This document shows, piece after piece, positions 23,601 to 31,520 of a stretch of 64,000 nt of DNA. How positions within the stretch are numbered: position 1 is the first letter of the stretch; every line of letters starts with the position of its first letter. The stretch comes from Micromonospora solifontis. GTDB lineage: Bacteria; Actinomycetota; Actinomycetes; Mycobacteriales; Micromonosporaceae. A program made the translations under genes and the position numbers. Below the pieces are notes generated by a model. That model was not told the DNA's origin, searched no databases, and worked only from the letters and a program-made list of their open reading frames with translations. The stretch lies in the NCBI RefSeq assembly GCF_003725545.1, contig NZ_RJLN01000005.1:51615-115614 (forward strand), read 5' to 3'.

Positions 23601-24407
23601 GACCAGCAGTGGCGGCAGCTGATCGGCGGCGCCGGGGTGTTCGACGAGTACATGGTCGACCTGCCGCGCACGTACGCCGCGGGTTCGGCACGCCGGGCCG
23701 AGTGGTACCGGGGGCCGGTGCGTTCGGTCGGCACCCGCCGCGCCGACCTCTCCCCGGAACACATCGGCGAGCGGCAGGAGGACCTCATCGGCATCGCCAT
23801 GCTGCCGTTCGGCGACAGCGACCCCAACCACTACAGCGCTGGCGGTGGCTTCGGTGACGCCGGCAACGTGCAGGTCTACCGCGACGGGGTGCAGATCGGC
23901 TCCTCCCCGTTCCCGAGTGGAGCCTGGTCCGTTCCGGACGAGGCGGCCGACTACGAGCTGCGCGTGACGACGATGCGGTTCAACCCCGGGCCGCCGTACC
24001 ACCCGAACTGGAACCTGTTCCACCGCACGGACACCTCGTTCCGGTTCCGCTCCCAGCGGCCGGCCGACGACGGGCTGCACGCGCTGCCGCTGCTGGTGCC
24101 GTCCTACGACATCGCCGTCGACGAGCGCAATCTCACCCCCGCCACCGCCGACTTCAAGGTCGGGTTCGGGGCTGCGGGGCAGCGCGACTACGACGCGGGC
24201 CGGATCGTCAGCGCCCGGATGTGGGCCTCCTTCGACAGCGGAACCACCTGGTCCCAGGTGCCGGTGGCGCAGAGCGGCGCCGGATTCACCGCCACCGTCG
24301 ACCAGTCCGGCCAGGCGGGCCGGGACGCGTCGCTGCGCGTGGAGCTCACCGACGAGCACGGCAGCACCGTCGAGCAGACGCTGATCAAGGCGTACGGGGT
24401 GCGGTAG
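20637..24407 (+). CDS. large secreted S8-family subtilisin-like serine protease
   Basis: A 1256-residue exported protease. A signal peptide occupies about residues 1-37 (ending PPAAARA), followed by a propeptide to about 215. The catalytic domain, about 220-480, has Asp231 in AVLDSGYDATHPDL, His264 in RHGHGTHVAS, oxyanion Asn361 in AAGNSGPG and Ser436 in SGTSMAAPHVAGVAALL. Behind it lie beta-rich regions (about 490-780), a protease-associated-like insert near 790-900 (GVAGKVVLVHDAADP, GAKAVLFGRDAAG) and a further 350-residue C-terminal part. It is probably a nutritional or surface protease. A terminator lies 15 nt after the stop. The start ATG is 12 nt after GAAAGAAGG. Confidence 0.92.
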   Translation: MSIPSLWRRAGTIGAAGVVILAASTMSVAPPAAARADLALGATPTAGTQVTLISGDRALVGKDPAGRETATVLPGPHADPGGYVTRAFRGDVYVFPSAAVPLINAGRLDEELFNVTGLARQGYDDRASDSLPLLATYGGSVARTRQAPQPPDGADVVSTLTAADAVALSVDKQDTARLWQDLTDTDGPRIAKLWLDERVSADLADSTAQINAPKAWADGFDGTGTTVAVLDSGYDATHPDLAGQVIDEKNFTSEAGGAVDRHGHGTHVASTVAGTGAASGGAEKGVAPGAKLLIGKVLDRAGNGQESWIIAGMQWAVDKGADVVNMSLGGSIGTDCTDPIGVAAQRLTAQADTLFVLAAGNSGPGAHTLGSPACADAALTVAAVDAAGATAPFSSRGPVTGSHRVKPEISAPGVGIVAARNGGGTSDPYTSMSGTSMAAPHVAGVAALLTQRHPAMSAQQRKAVLVSSVAPGASGGVYAQGAGVVDAFRAVTADVYGPGTVDAGSFNWPHLHQQPATTKVTLTNDGAAPVTFALSIEGATGEDGTPLPQRTLTTGLDTVTVPAHGTADVPVILDPAVRQTASAYGTIGGRLVARAGDGTTVTTAIGAWLEPHTVTVTLHLIDRRGQAPATPSFVDVVDVDRLTGQRFTTFDEDPVLRLREGRYSIAALIASHDDGTTGEAGLVKSITFMGDPDLVVNHDDTDRTITYDARTAIRQKVDGERPLEAQNITMQYGRWWDGAYLSASYTGGKSVDDVYVGRTTPVHSGGFELDTFYRMYAPELDLRTSGGVILTPEYLGAPFTQPSAAVKFDGNGSAPLTFAGAGTAAELAAAGVAGKVVLVHDAADPTAVLSAAATAGAKAVLFGRDAAGRWNSVAAGNTIPGLTISGAESTALREALSAGPVTLEWKAVAASPYAYNLAFVDDGMTRPDVVRHVRDRDLGRVDETVYSMRTDRAVFEVLQAYRPSFPTVASMASVPQRAPFTRTAYFTADQQWRQLIGGAGVFDEYMVDLPRTYAAGSARRAEWYRGPVRSVGTRRADLSPEHIGERQEDLIGIAMLPFGDSDPNHYSAGGGFGDAGNVQVYRDGVQIGSSPFPSGAWSVPDEAADYELRVTTMRFNPGPPYHPNWNLFHRTDTSFRFRSQRPADDGLHALPLLVPSYDIAVDERNLTPATADFKVGFGAAGQRDYDAGRIVSARMWASFDSGTTWSQVPVAQSGAGFTATVDQSGQAGRDASLRVELTDEHGSTVEQTLIKAYGVR

Positions 24408-24421
24408 GCGCCACCGTCGAA

Positions 24422-24461
24422 CCGCTGCCCGGGTGACCGCTCCAGGTCGCCCGGGCAGCGG
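24422..24461 (+). terminator. terminator after the subtilase gene
   Basis: CCGCTGCCCGGGTGACC (24422-24438) pairs with GGTCGCCCGGGCAGCGG (24445-24461), 16 Watson-Crick pairs and one T-G wobble of 17, with a 6-nt loop. It begins 15 nt after the stop codon. There is no long T tract, as usual in high-GC actinomycetes. Confidence 0.75.
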
Positions 24462-24590
24462 CCGTTCCGCCCTCGGCGGCCAGGACGGCGGGGCGGGGGC
24501 GACCCCGGCCCGGGGCAGGAGTGTCGGTCGTCGGCGTCAGAATGACCCCCACGCCGCGCGGTGGCGGTGCTGTCCTGCTGGAAGGTGGCC

Positions 24591-25280
24591 ATGAGCTTCG
24601 ACCTGTTCGTCTGGCACGAGCCGACCCCGATCAGCGCGGCCGAGGCGCGGGCCAAGCTCGACCGTTGGGGCGACGACGATCGAGGCGTCTTCGCCGCTCA
24701 TCCCGCGGTGCTCCGGTTCCACGAGGCGCTGTTGCGGCGGTTTCCCGCCCTGGAGGACCTGACGGAGCAGGACATCGACGCCCTCGGGGTGTGGAGCATG
24801 ACACCCGATCGGTCCGACTCGATCGTGGTGGCGTCGTGCGTGTGGTCGCGCGCCGACGAGGTGTGGGACGCGGTCGTCGATCTCGCGACGGAGCACGGCC
24901 TGGTGTGCTACGAGCCGGGGTATCACCTGCTGAACCCCAACGCCCCCGGCTACACGCCCGCGTTCGTGCTGACCGCGGCGGGCCTACCGACCATTCCGGA
25001 CCCGGACGGCCCACGGTTGCAGTGGACGCTGCGCCGGCTCGACAACGACAACCACTTCGCCGTTCTGGACCGGGCCGACGGCTGGTGGGCACAGGCGGGC
25101 TACGGGCCGCGCGCCGGCGCGGCCGGCGGGACCTGGGCGATCGAATACCGGGAGGGCGCCGAGGGCCCCCACTACCGGACGGAAACCACCGACATCAGCG
25201 AGGCCGTCGAGTTCCTCCAGGGATTCCTCACCGGCGACAGTTCGGTTCGGCAACGCCATGCGTGGCAACGTCTGATCTGA
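24591..25280 (+). CDS. hypothetical protein (MSFDLFVW-type)
   Basis: A 229-residue soluble protein I cannot assign to a named family. It opens with MSFDLFVWHEPTPISAAEA, an N-terminus I have seen in actinobacterial hypothetical proteins, some of which accompany toxin or immunity loci. The middle alternates helices and strands (AAHPAVLRFHEALLRRFPAL, SDSIVVASCVWSRADEVWDA) and the end is acidic (IEYREGAEGPHY, SEAVEFLQGFLTG). No signal peptide or membrane segment. GGAAGGTGG precedes the ATG at 24591. It stands alone between the subtilase and the GlxA regulator. Confidence 0.6.
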   Translation: MSFDLFVWHEPTPISAAEARAKLDRWGDDDRGVFAAHPAVLRFHEALLRRFPALEDLTEQDIDALGVWSMTPDRSDSIVVASCVWSRADEVWDAVVDLATEHGLVCYEPGYHLLNPNAPGYTPAFVLTAAGLPTIPDPDGPRLQWTLRRLDNDNHFAVLDRADGWWAQAGYGPRAGAAGGTWAIEYREGAEGPHYRTETTDISEAVEFLQGFLTGDSSVRQRHAWQRLI

Positions 25281-25320
25281 AGGTCCGTGTCCGGCTGCCG
25301 TGCGGGCCGGGAGCGGCAGG

Positions 25321-26259
25321 TCAGGCGCTGCGGAAGGTGCGACGGTAGGCGTCCGGCGGCACGCCGACGGTGCGGTGGAAGTGCCGGCGCAGGGTCGTGG
25401 CCGTCCCCATGCCGGCCGCTTCCGCGATGGCGTCGATGCTGTCGTCGGTGTTCTCCAGCAGTTCCTGGGCCCGGCGGATCCGCTGCGTGGACAGCCACTG
25501 GAGCGGTGTGGTGCCGGTGACCGACTTGAAGTGGCGGGCCAGGTTGCGCGAGCTCATGTTGGCCTGGCGAGCCAGGTCCTCCACGGTCAGCGGACGGTCC
25601 AGCCGTTCCAACGCCCAGGGGAACAGGCTGGCGAGGGGATGGTCGTCGCGGGCGGGCACCGGGGTGGTGACGAACTGGGCCTGGCCGCCGGCGCGGTGCG
25701 GCGGCACGACCAGGCGGCGCGCGACGGCGTTGGCGACCGTCGAGCCGTGGTCGCGGCGGATCAGGTGCAGGCACAGGTCGATCGCGGCGGCCTTGCCGGC
25801 GGAGGCGAGCACGTTGCCGTTGTCGACGTAGAGCACGTCCGGGTCGACCTGCACCTGGGGATAGCGGGCGGCCAGCGCCTCGGTGTGGGCCCAGTGCGTG
25901 GTCGCCCGCAGCCCGTCCAGCACGCCGGCGGCGGCCAGCACGAACGCGCCGGTGCACAGCGAGACCATCCGGGCGCCCGCCTGATGGGCCGCCCGCACGG
26001 CGTCGAGCAGGTCGGGCGGCACGTCGGCGTCGACGTCCGCCACGGCGGGGACGATCACGGTGTCGGCCCGGGTGAGCCGGTCCCACCCGTCGTCGGGTGC
26101 CATCCGGAACCTGCCGATCCGGACCGGGCCCGGGCCGCAGACCACGAGGTCGTACCACGGGTCGGCCAGGCCGGAGGGGTCGCGGGTGAAGACCTCGCAG
26201 GCCATGGCGAGCTCGAAGTGCAGCATCCCGTCGGTGGCGGCGAGCGCGACAGTAGCCAT
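25321..26259 (-). CDS. GlxA-family AraC-type transcriptional regulator
   Basis: A 312-residue regulator with an N-terminal DJ-1/PfpI-like domain (about 1-165; MVSLCTGAFVLAAAGVLDG holds the nucleophile-elbow Cys) and a C-terminal AraC DNA-binding domain (about 215-310; TVEDLARQANMSSRNLARHF and GMGTATTLRRHFHRTVGV). The start at ATG 26259 is chosen because the family begins with a strand such as MATVALAATDG and because TACAAT lies just 7 nt upstream, which would make the transcript leaderless; an ATG seven codons earlier is the alternative. It is divergent from the saccharopine-dehydrogenase-like gene, its likely target. Confidence 0.88.
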   Translation of the reverse strand: MATVALAATDGMLHFELAMACEVFTRDPSGLADPWYDLVVCGPGPVRIGRFRMAPDDGWDRLTRADTVIVPAVADVDADVPPDLLDAVRAAHQAGARMVSLCTGAFVLAAAGVLDGLRATTHWAHTEALAARYPQVQVDPDVLYVDNGNVLASAGKAAAIDLCLHLIRRDHGSTVANAVARRLVVPPHRAGGQAQFVTTPVPARDDHPLASLFPWALERLDRPLTVEDLARQANMSSRNLARHFKSVTGTTPLQWLSTQRIRRAQELLENTDDSIDAIAEAAGMGTATTLRRHFHRTVGVPPDAYRRTFRSA

Positions 26260-26266
26260 GTCCGAA

Positions 26267-26272
26267 ATTGTA
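26267..26272 (-). promoter_or_regulatory. -10 element of a probable leaderless glxA-type transcript
   Basis: TACAAT on the minus strand is a near-perfect vegetative -10 hexamer with only 7 nt to the ATG at 26259, the spacing expected for a transcript starting at the A of the start codon. The -35 region is poor. Confidence 0.4.
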
Positions 26273-26356
26273 CGGGGCATGGCGTTCCAGACACTGGCCC
26301 GGGTCCGGCCGCGGCCGGGAGGATCTCCTCAGTCGATCTCTTGAGGGGAAAAGCAG

Positions 26357-27418
26357 ATGGGTACGGGTCAGACGGTGGCGGTGTTCGGGGCGTACGGGCA
26401 CACCGGGCGGTTCGTGGTGGCGGAGTTGGCCGATCGCGGGTTCGTCCCGCTCCTCCTCGGGCGCGACGCGGGCAAGCTCCACGAGCTGGCGGCGTCGCGG
26501 CCGGGGCTGGCACACCGGGTGGCGTCGGTCGACGATCCGGCCTCGGTCGACCGGGCGGTGCGGGGCGCGGTGGCGGTGATCAACTGCGCCGGCCCGTTCG
26601 CCTCGACCGCGGGGCCGGTGATCGAGGCCGCCCTGCGCGCCGGGATCCCGTACGTGGATGTGGCGGCCGAGATCGAGGCCAACGTCGACACGTTCACGCA
26701 CTACGCCGAGCGTGCCCGGGCCGCGGGCGTCGCGGTGGTTCCGGCGATGGCCTTCTACGGCGGGCTCGGTGATCTGCTGGTCACCACGGCGATGGGCGAC
26801 TGGACGGCGGCCGACGAGGCGCACATCGCGTACGGTCTGAGCAGTTGGCATCCCACGGCCGGGACCCTCGCCTCCGGCGTCGTCTCCCGGGAACGGCGCG
26901 ACGGCCGTCGGGTCCGCTACACCGGCGGCCGGCTGGAGTACCACGTCGACGAGCGCGACCTGCCGACCCTGGACTGGGACTTTCCGGCCCCGCTGGGCCG
27001 CCGGACGGTCCTCGGCGACTTCTCGATGGCCGACGTCGTCACCGTCCCCAGCCACCTGTCGATCCCCGAGGTACGCACGTACATGACCACCGACGCGGCC
27101 CGGGACCTGGCCGCTCCGGACTCACCCGCACCGGCTGCGGTCGACGAGCGCGGCCGGTCCGCGCAGACCTTCACCGTCGACGTCATCGTCCGCTCCGGCG
27201 ACACGCGGCGACGCGTCGCCGCCAGCGGCCGCGACATCTACGCCATCAGCGCGCCGCTGGCGGTCGAGGCGGTCCACCGGATCCTGGACGGCCGGACGAG
27301 GACGAGCGGGGTCGCCTCCGCCGGCGAGATCTTCGACGCGCCCGACTTCCTCCGCGCGCTGTCCGCGCACCTCTCGCTCGAGCCGGGCCACGACGTTCGC
27401 GCACCGCAGTTCGCCTGA
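26357..27418 (+). CDS. saccharopine-dehydrogenase-like NAD(P)-binding protein
   Basis: A 353-residue protein with an N-terminal Rossmann fold: VAVFGAYGHTGRFVVAELAD (GxxGxxG, about residues 8-20), followed by LLGRDAGKL and VAVINCAGPFASTAGPVIEA. GIPYVDVAAEIEANV matches saccharopine-dehydrogenase-like or trans-acting enoyl-reductase-like proteins. These bacterial members are short relatives of lysine-pathway enzymes and are rarely saccharopine-specific. GAGGGG lies upstream of the ATG. It is divergent from the GlxA regulator with a 97-bp gap. Substrate not inferable. Confidence 0.82.
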   Translation: MGTGQTVAVFGAYGHTGRFVVAELADRGFVPLLLGRDAGKLHELAASRPGLAHRVASVDDPASVDRAVRGAVAVINCAGPFASTAGPVIEAALRAGIPYVDVAAEIEANVDTFTHYAERARAAGVAVVPAMAFYGGLGDLLVTTAMGDWTAADEAHIAYGLSSWHPTAGTLASGVVSRERRDGRRVRYTGGRLEYHVDERDLPTLDWDFPAPLGRRTVLGDFSMADVVTVPSHLSIPEVRTYMTTDAARDLAAPDSPAPAAVDERGRSAQTFTVDVIVRSGDTRRRVAASGRDIYAISAPLAVEAVHRILDGRTRTSGVASAGEIFDAPDFLRALSAHLSLEPGHDVRAPQFA

Positions 27419-27474
27419 TCACCCCGGCGCAGCCGTCAGCCCGGACCGGCCCACGCCCGCGACCAGGACGGGCC

Positions 27475-28347
27475 TCACGTCATCCGGGCGATGTGGTCGG
27501 CCACCCGGCTGGCGCCCCGGGCGGAGAGCAGGACCGTGTAGTGGTTGACGTCGGGCACCTTCTCGACCGTGACCCGGCCGTGGTCGAGGCCGGCGACCTG
27601 GAGGCGGACCTCGTCGTACAGGCCCTGCGGTTCGTCGAGGATGCCGCGCTCGCACCACAGGAAGGTGGCCGGACACGGGATCCGATGGACCGCGGTTGTC
27701 GTCTGCTCGTCCAGCAGCGTGTCGGTGGCGTCCCGGCGTACCGCCTCGAGGGAACAGGAGGAGTGCAACGCCGGGGGCTCACCGACCAGGTCGCGCAGCG
27801 CGTAGTCCCGTACGGCGGGTGACCAGTCGGCGGACAGGGCCGGATGCTTGCGCCAGAAGTCCAGGTACGTCCGCTCGCTGTCGAACGTCATCTGCAGGCG
27901 GCGCATGGCCGGGCCGATGACGGCCGCCAGGACCTCGTCGATGTCCGCTCCCTCGGGCACCTGCAGCGTGACGCCGCCGTCGACCAGCAGCACCGACGAG
28001 ACGCGGTCCGGGTGGCGCAGCGCGGCGACGGCGGCGACGAACGCGCCCATCGAGTGCCCCACGACCGGTGCCCGGTCGAGGCCCAGGTGGTCGAGGACGG
28101 TGACGAGGTCGTCGGCGTGCTGGGCGAGCCCGTACGGACCGGGCAGCGCGGCGCTCCGCGCGCGGCCGCGCAGGTCGGCGGCGACCAGGGTGGCGCGGCC
28201 GGCCAGGGACTCGGCGACCGGTGCCCAGGACATGGCGTTGGCGGTGATGCCGTGCGCGGCCAGCACGGTCGGGCCGGTCCCGCCCGGCCAGCGGCACACC
28301 CGCAGGGTGCCGCCGGTGACGGGGACGTCCAGTTCTTCGGGGCTCAC
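27475..28347 (-). CDS. alpha/beta-hydrolase coupled to an acyl-CoA synthetase gene
   Basis: A 290-residue alpha/beta-hydrolase: VLAAHGITANAMSWAP (oxyanion), AADLRGRARS, nucleophile Ser in VGHSMGAFVAAVAA (about residue 117), and His in PDVNHYTVLL. The LRGRA...LPGPYGL.QHADDL pattern is typical of small-molecule hydrolases such as esterases or thioesterase-like enzymes. Its ATG overlaps the stop of the acyl-CoA synthetase as ATGA, so it is second in a coupled two-gene operon. The pairing suggests it acts on an acyl compound made or consumed by the ligase (inference). Confidence 0.85.
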   Translation of the reverse strand: MSPEELDVPVTGGTLRVCRWPGGTGPTVLAAHGITANAMSWAPVAESLAGRATLVAADLRGRARSAALPGPYGLAQHADDLVTVLDHLGLDRAPVVGHSMGAFVAAVAALRHPDRVSSVLLVDGGVTLQVPEGADIDEVLAAVIGPAMRRLQMTFDSERTYLDFWRKHPALSADWSPAVRDYALRDLVGEPPALHSSCSLEAVRRDATDTLLDEQTTTAVHRIPCPATFLWCERGILDEPQGLYDEVRLQVAGLDHGRVTVEKVPDVNHYTVLLSARGASRVADHIARMT

Positions 28348-29978
28348 CGCTGCTCCTCGGAGGCGACCTTGGGACGACGGAAGGCGACATCGCGGTACGC
28401 GGCGAGCTCGGCGGCGAGGCGGCTCTTGAGTTCGAGGCGCTTGGCCTTGCCGGTCGCCGTGTAGGGCACGTCGTCACCGAAGACGACGACCTTGGGCTGG
28501 TGGGCGAAGTCGAGCCGGGCCGCGCAGTGGTCGAGGACCTCCCGTGCGGTCAGGGGCCCGGCGGCGACGACGTACGCGGCGATCTCGTCGCCGTAGACCC
28601 GGTGCTCGAACGGCACGGCGAGGGCGAACGCCACCCGCGGATGGGTACGCAGCACCTCGTCGATCTCGAACGGCGAGATATTGTGCCCGCCTCGGATGAT
28701 CAGCTCCTTCATCCGTCCGGTGATGAAGAAGACCGGGTGCCCGTCCGGACCGGGACGCCAGAAGCCTTCGTCACCGGTGTGGAACCACCCGCCCCGGAAG
28801 GCGTCGGCGGTGGCGTCGGGGCGTCCGGCGTACTCCCGCATGATGATCGCGCCGCGGACCGCGAGCTCACCGCGGACCTCGGCGGGCAGTTCCGCACCGG
28901 TGACCGGGTGCAGCACGGCCATCCGCGCGTGCGGCAGTGCCCTGCCGATGCTGGGAAAGCCGAAGTCGGCATGCCAGTGCCGCCGCTGCTCCGCCGGAAG
29001 GGCGGGCATGGCGGCGGCGACGCAGGTGGTCTCGGACAGGCCGTAGATGTGCCGGATCGGAACGGTGAAGCGCTGCTCGAAGTCGAGAGCGGTCTCCACC
29101 AGCAGCGGCCCCGCGCCGCACAACACCTCGGCGAAACCCTCGGGCGCCTCGCCGTCGGCGGCGAGCAGGAACTCCAGCAGGGTGGGCACCAGGCTGGCGG
29201 TGGTCGCCCGCTCGGCGGCGATGTCGGCCCAGAAGCGCTCGGTGCGGAACCGGTCGGTCAGGACTGTGGAGGCGCCGGTGTGCCAGGGCAGCAGGCTGGA
29301 GATGACCAGGGCGTTGGCGTGGTGCACCGGCAACACCGTGTAGACCCGCGTGTCGCGACCCCAGGTGACGGTGTGCGCGAGGGCGTCCAGGTCCGTCAGC
29401 AGGTTGCCGACGGTGGTGATGATGCCCTTCGGCTCCCCGGTGGTGCCGCTGGTGTAGAGCCGCAAGGCCGCCACGTCCAGACCGACTGCCGCGTCCGCCA
29501 CCTCGGTCCGGCTTTCGGTCGGCAGCCCGTCGGTGTGGTGCAGCGGCAGGGCGGTGGCCTCGGCCAGGGCGGCGGCCCGCTCGGCCTGCTCCGGCGCGTG
29601 CACCAGCAGGCGCGCCGCGGAGTCGCGCAGTACGAACACCTGCCGGTCGGTGGCCTCCTGGGCGTTCAGCGGTACGCAGCACGCCCCGATCAGCCAGCAC
29701 CCGTACGCCACCGCGAGCGCCTCGGCGGTGTTGCCGGCGAGGGTCGCCACCGCGTCTCCGGAGCCGATGCCCTGCCCGCGCAGCCAGTCCGCCGTCGCCT
29801 CGACCCGGGACCGCCACTGGCCGACCGTCCATGCGTGCCGGGTGTCCCGCGCGTGGTGCAGCTCGGTCAGGTACGGGGTCGGGAGGTCGGTCCGGTCCCG
29901 GAAGAAGGCGGCGAACCCCGACCACCGCGGCCGGAAGTCGTCAACGGGCCGGCGCGGGTCGGGTCGGCTGGGCTCCAT
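28344..29978 (-). CDS. AMP-dependent acyl-CoA synthetase / acyl ligase
   Basis: A 544-residue ANL-superfamily enzyme that adenylates a carboxylate and transfers it to CoA. The motifs are LYTSGTTGEPKGI (A3/P-loop, about 172-184), YGLSETTC (A5), GGWFHTGDEG (A7), ITGRMKELIIRGGHNISPFE (A8) and VPYTATGKAKRLEL with the catalytic Lys of A10 near the C-terminus. Substrate-pocket residues suggest a medium or long-chain or aryl acid but do not decide it. It is first of an operon with the alpha/beta-hydrolase (4-nt overlap). No polyketide or peptide synthetase lies next to it. Confidence 0.9.
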   Translation of the reverse strand: MEPSRPDPRRPVDDFRPRWSGFAAFFRDRTDLPTPYLTELHHARDTRHAWTVGQWRSRVEATADWLRGQGIGSGDAVATLAGNTAEALAVAYGCWLIGACCVPLNAQEATDRQVFVLRDSAARLLVHAPEQAERAAALAEATALPLHHTDGLPTESRTEVADAAVGLDVAALRLYTSGTTGEPKGIITTVGNLLTDLDALAHTVTWGRDTRVYTVLPVHHANALVISSLLPWHTGASTVLTDRFRTERFWADIAAERATTASLVPTLLEFLLAADGEAPEGFAEVLCGAGPLLVETALDFEQRFTVPIRHIYGLSETTCVAAAMPALPAEQRRHWHADFGFPSIGRALPHARMAVLHPVTGAELPAEVRGELAVRGAIIMREYAGRPDATADAFRGGWFHTGDEGFWRPGPDGHPVFFITGRMKELIIRGGHNISPFEIDEVLRTHPRVAFALAVPFEHRVYGDEIAAYVVAAGPLTAREVLDHCAARLDFAHQPKVVVFGDDVPYTATGKAKRLELKSRLAAELAAYRDVAFRRPKVASEEQR

Positions 29979-30087
29979 GTACGGAACCTAGGGCCGGACA
30001 GCGCGCCGGGCGATGGTGGAGGCACACACTACTGGGCCAGCTCGATGGGGGAGTGCACCACCAGCGGGCGCAGGCGTGCGCGGTGCG

Positions 30088-30663
30088 CTAACCGCCGGGG
30101 CAGGCGGCGTCCACGAGCGCGCGGCCGGCCGTTTTGGCGGCGGCCGGCGTGGCCGGGTCGGCGTCCAGCACGCCGGCGGACAGGCCGCCGTCGAGCAGCA
30201 GGGTCAGCTGGCGGGCCAGCAGGTCGGGGTCGGTGGCGCCGGCCCGGCGGGCGAGGTCGGCAACCCACGCCAGCACCAGGCGCTTGTGCTCGACGGTGCG
30301 GGCGTGCACCTCGCTGCCGGCCTCGCTCTCGGCGGCCGTGTTGATGAACGCGCAGCCGTGGTAGCCCTCCCGCCGGCACGCGGACCCGAGCGCGTCGAAC
30401 ATCCCGACCAACTGGTCGCGCGGATCGGCGCCCGCCGCGCGGGCCGCCGTGCGCAGCTGCCCGAACCACGCCTGGTCGACCTTGTCCAGGTACGCCAGAA
30501 CGAGGTCGTCCTTGCGGGGGAAGTGCTTGTACAGGGTCGCCTTGGCCACCCCGGACTGGGCGATGACGGTGTCCACACCCACGCCGCGGGGCCCGTGGGC
30601 GTAGAACAGCCGGAACGCCGTGTCGAGGATGCGCTCCCGCGCCGGCTGCGCTGACTGCTTCAT
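30088..30663 (-). CDS. TetR/AcrR-family repressor
   Basis: A 191-residue TetR repressor. The helix-turn-helix at about 10-52 (RERILDTAFRLFYAHGPRGV, VIAQSGVAKATLYKHFPRKD) is followed by LVLAYLDKVDQAW and a C-terminal ligand domain with CAFINTAAE, a motif common to repressors of electrophile-responsive genes. It is divergent from the NADP oxidoreductase-like gene at 30808, and the gap contains two ACAGAC-N2-GTCTGT palindromes, so it is almost certainly autoregulated and represses the neighbour. Confidence 0.9.
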   Translation of the reverse strand: MKQSAQPARERILDTAFRLFYAHGPRGVGVDTVIAQSGVAKATLYKHFPRKDDLVLAYLDKVDQAWFGQLRTAARAAGADPRDQLVGMFDALGSACRREGYHGCAFINTAAESEAGSEVHARTVEHKRLVLAWVADLARRAGATDPDLLARQLTLLLDGGLSAGVLDADPATPAAAKTAGRALVDAACPGG

Positions 30664-30694
30664 CCGTTCACCTCCGTGGCAGGGCTCTCATCGT

Positions 30695-30708
30695 ACAGAC
30701 AAGTCTGT
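30695..30708. promoter_or_regulatory. TetR operator, proximal to the repressor gene
   Basis: ACAGAC-AA-GTCTGT, a perfect 6-bp inverted repeat, 32 nt upstream of the repressor's start. Its arms are identical to those of the second site 57 bp away (centre to centre), consistent with autorepression. Confidence 0.8.
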
Positions 30709-30742
30709 GCAATTCGTCCCCGGGTCTCCCGCTCGCGAGCCT

Positions 30743-30771
30743 TTGCGATAGACAGACCTGTCTGTTAGTTT
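30743..30771 (+). promoter_or_regulatory. promoter with TetR operator in its spacer
   Basis: TTGCGA (30743-30748) and TAGTTT (30766-30771) are 17 bp apart. The palindrome ACAGAC-CT-GTCTGT (30752-30765) fills most of that spacer, so a bound repressor would exclude RNA polymerase. The start ATG of the regulated gene is at 30808. Confidence 0.75.
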
Positions 30772-30807
30772 GGGTGGGCCACCGAGCCTTCACGAGGGAG
30801 CAGCAGC

Positions 30808-31488
30808 ATGAAGATCGCAGTTCTGGGCACCGGCATGGTCGGCCAGGCGCTGGCGGGCCGTCTCGCCGAGCTGGGTCACGAGGTGACCGTCGGCACCCGC
30901 GACGTCGCGGCGACGCTGGCCAGGACCACCCCGGACGGGATGGGCAACCCGCCCTACGCGGCGTGGGCCAGCACGCACCCGCAGGTGCGCCTGGCCCCCT
31001 TCGCCGAGGCCGCTGCCGGCGCCGAGTTGCTCGTCAACGCCACCTCCGGCAACGTGTCGATCGCGGCGCTGCGGGCCGCCGGCGCCGACAACCTGGCCGG
31101 CAAGATCCTCATCGACGCCGCCAACCCGCTGGACTTCAGCAACGGGTTCCCGCCCACCCTGTCCGTCAAGGACACCGACAGCCTCGGCGAGCAGATTCAG
31201 GCCGCCTTCCCGCAACTGCGCGTGGTCAAGACGCTCAACACGCTCACCGCCGCCCTGATGGTCGACCCGCGGGCGCTCGCTGGCGGCGACCACTCGGTCT
31301 TCCTGTCCGGGAACGACGCCGAGGCCAAGAAGACCGTGACCGGCATCCTGGAGTCCTTCGGGCACACCGACGTCATCGACCTCGGTGACATCACCACCGC
31401 CCGCGGCACCGAGATGCTGCTGCCGGTGTGGCTGCGCCTGATGGGCGCGCTGAACACCGCGATGTTCAACTTCAAGATCGTCCGCTGA
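30808..31488 (+). CDS. NADP-oxidoreductase (coenzyme F420-dependent-type) domain protein
   Basis: A 226-residue Rossmann-fold protein of the NADP/F420-oxidoreductase family. The N-terminus, KIAVLGTGMVGQALAGRLAE, gives the GxGxxG loop and VTVGTRD the cofactor-binding loop. LLVNATSGNVS, ILIDAANPLDF and VKTLNTLTAALMVDP are characteristic. It is likely an NADPH-dependent reductase or dinucleotide-binding enzyme in a stress response. It is controlled by the divergent TetR gene through the spacer-embedded operator. A hairpin overlaps its stop codon (31480-31500). Confidence 0.85.
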   Translation: MKIAVLGTGMVGQALAGRLAELGHEVTVGTRDVAATLARTTPDGMGNPPYAAWASTHPQVRLAPFAEAAAGAELLVNATSGNVSIAALRAAGADNLAGKILIDAANPLDFSNGFPPTLSVKDTDSLGEQIQAAFPQLRVVKTLNTLTAALMVDPRALAGGDHSVFLSGNDAEAKKTVTGILESFGHTDVIDLGDITTARGTEMLLPVWLRLMGALNTAMFNFKIVR

Positions 31489-31500
31489 CGTCCAGCGGAC
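31480..31500 (+). terminator. short hairpin overlapping the stop codon
   Basis: GTCCGCTG (31480-31487) and CAGCGGAC (31493-31500) form an 8-bp stem with a 5-nt loop. The left arm includes the last codons and start of the stop codon of the oxidoreductase gene. It lies between convergent genes and could end transcription from both sides. Confidence 0.45.
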
Positions 31501-31520
31501 ACCCGGTCCGGTGCGCGGCC

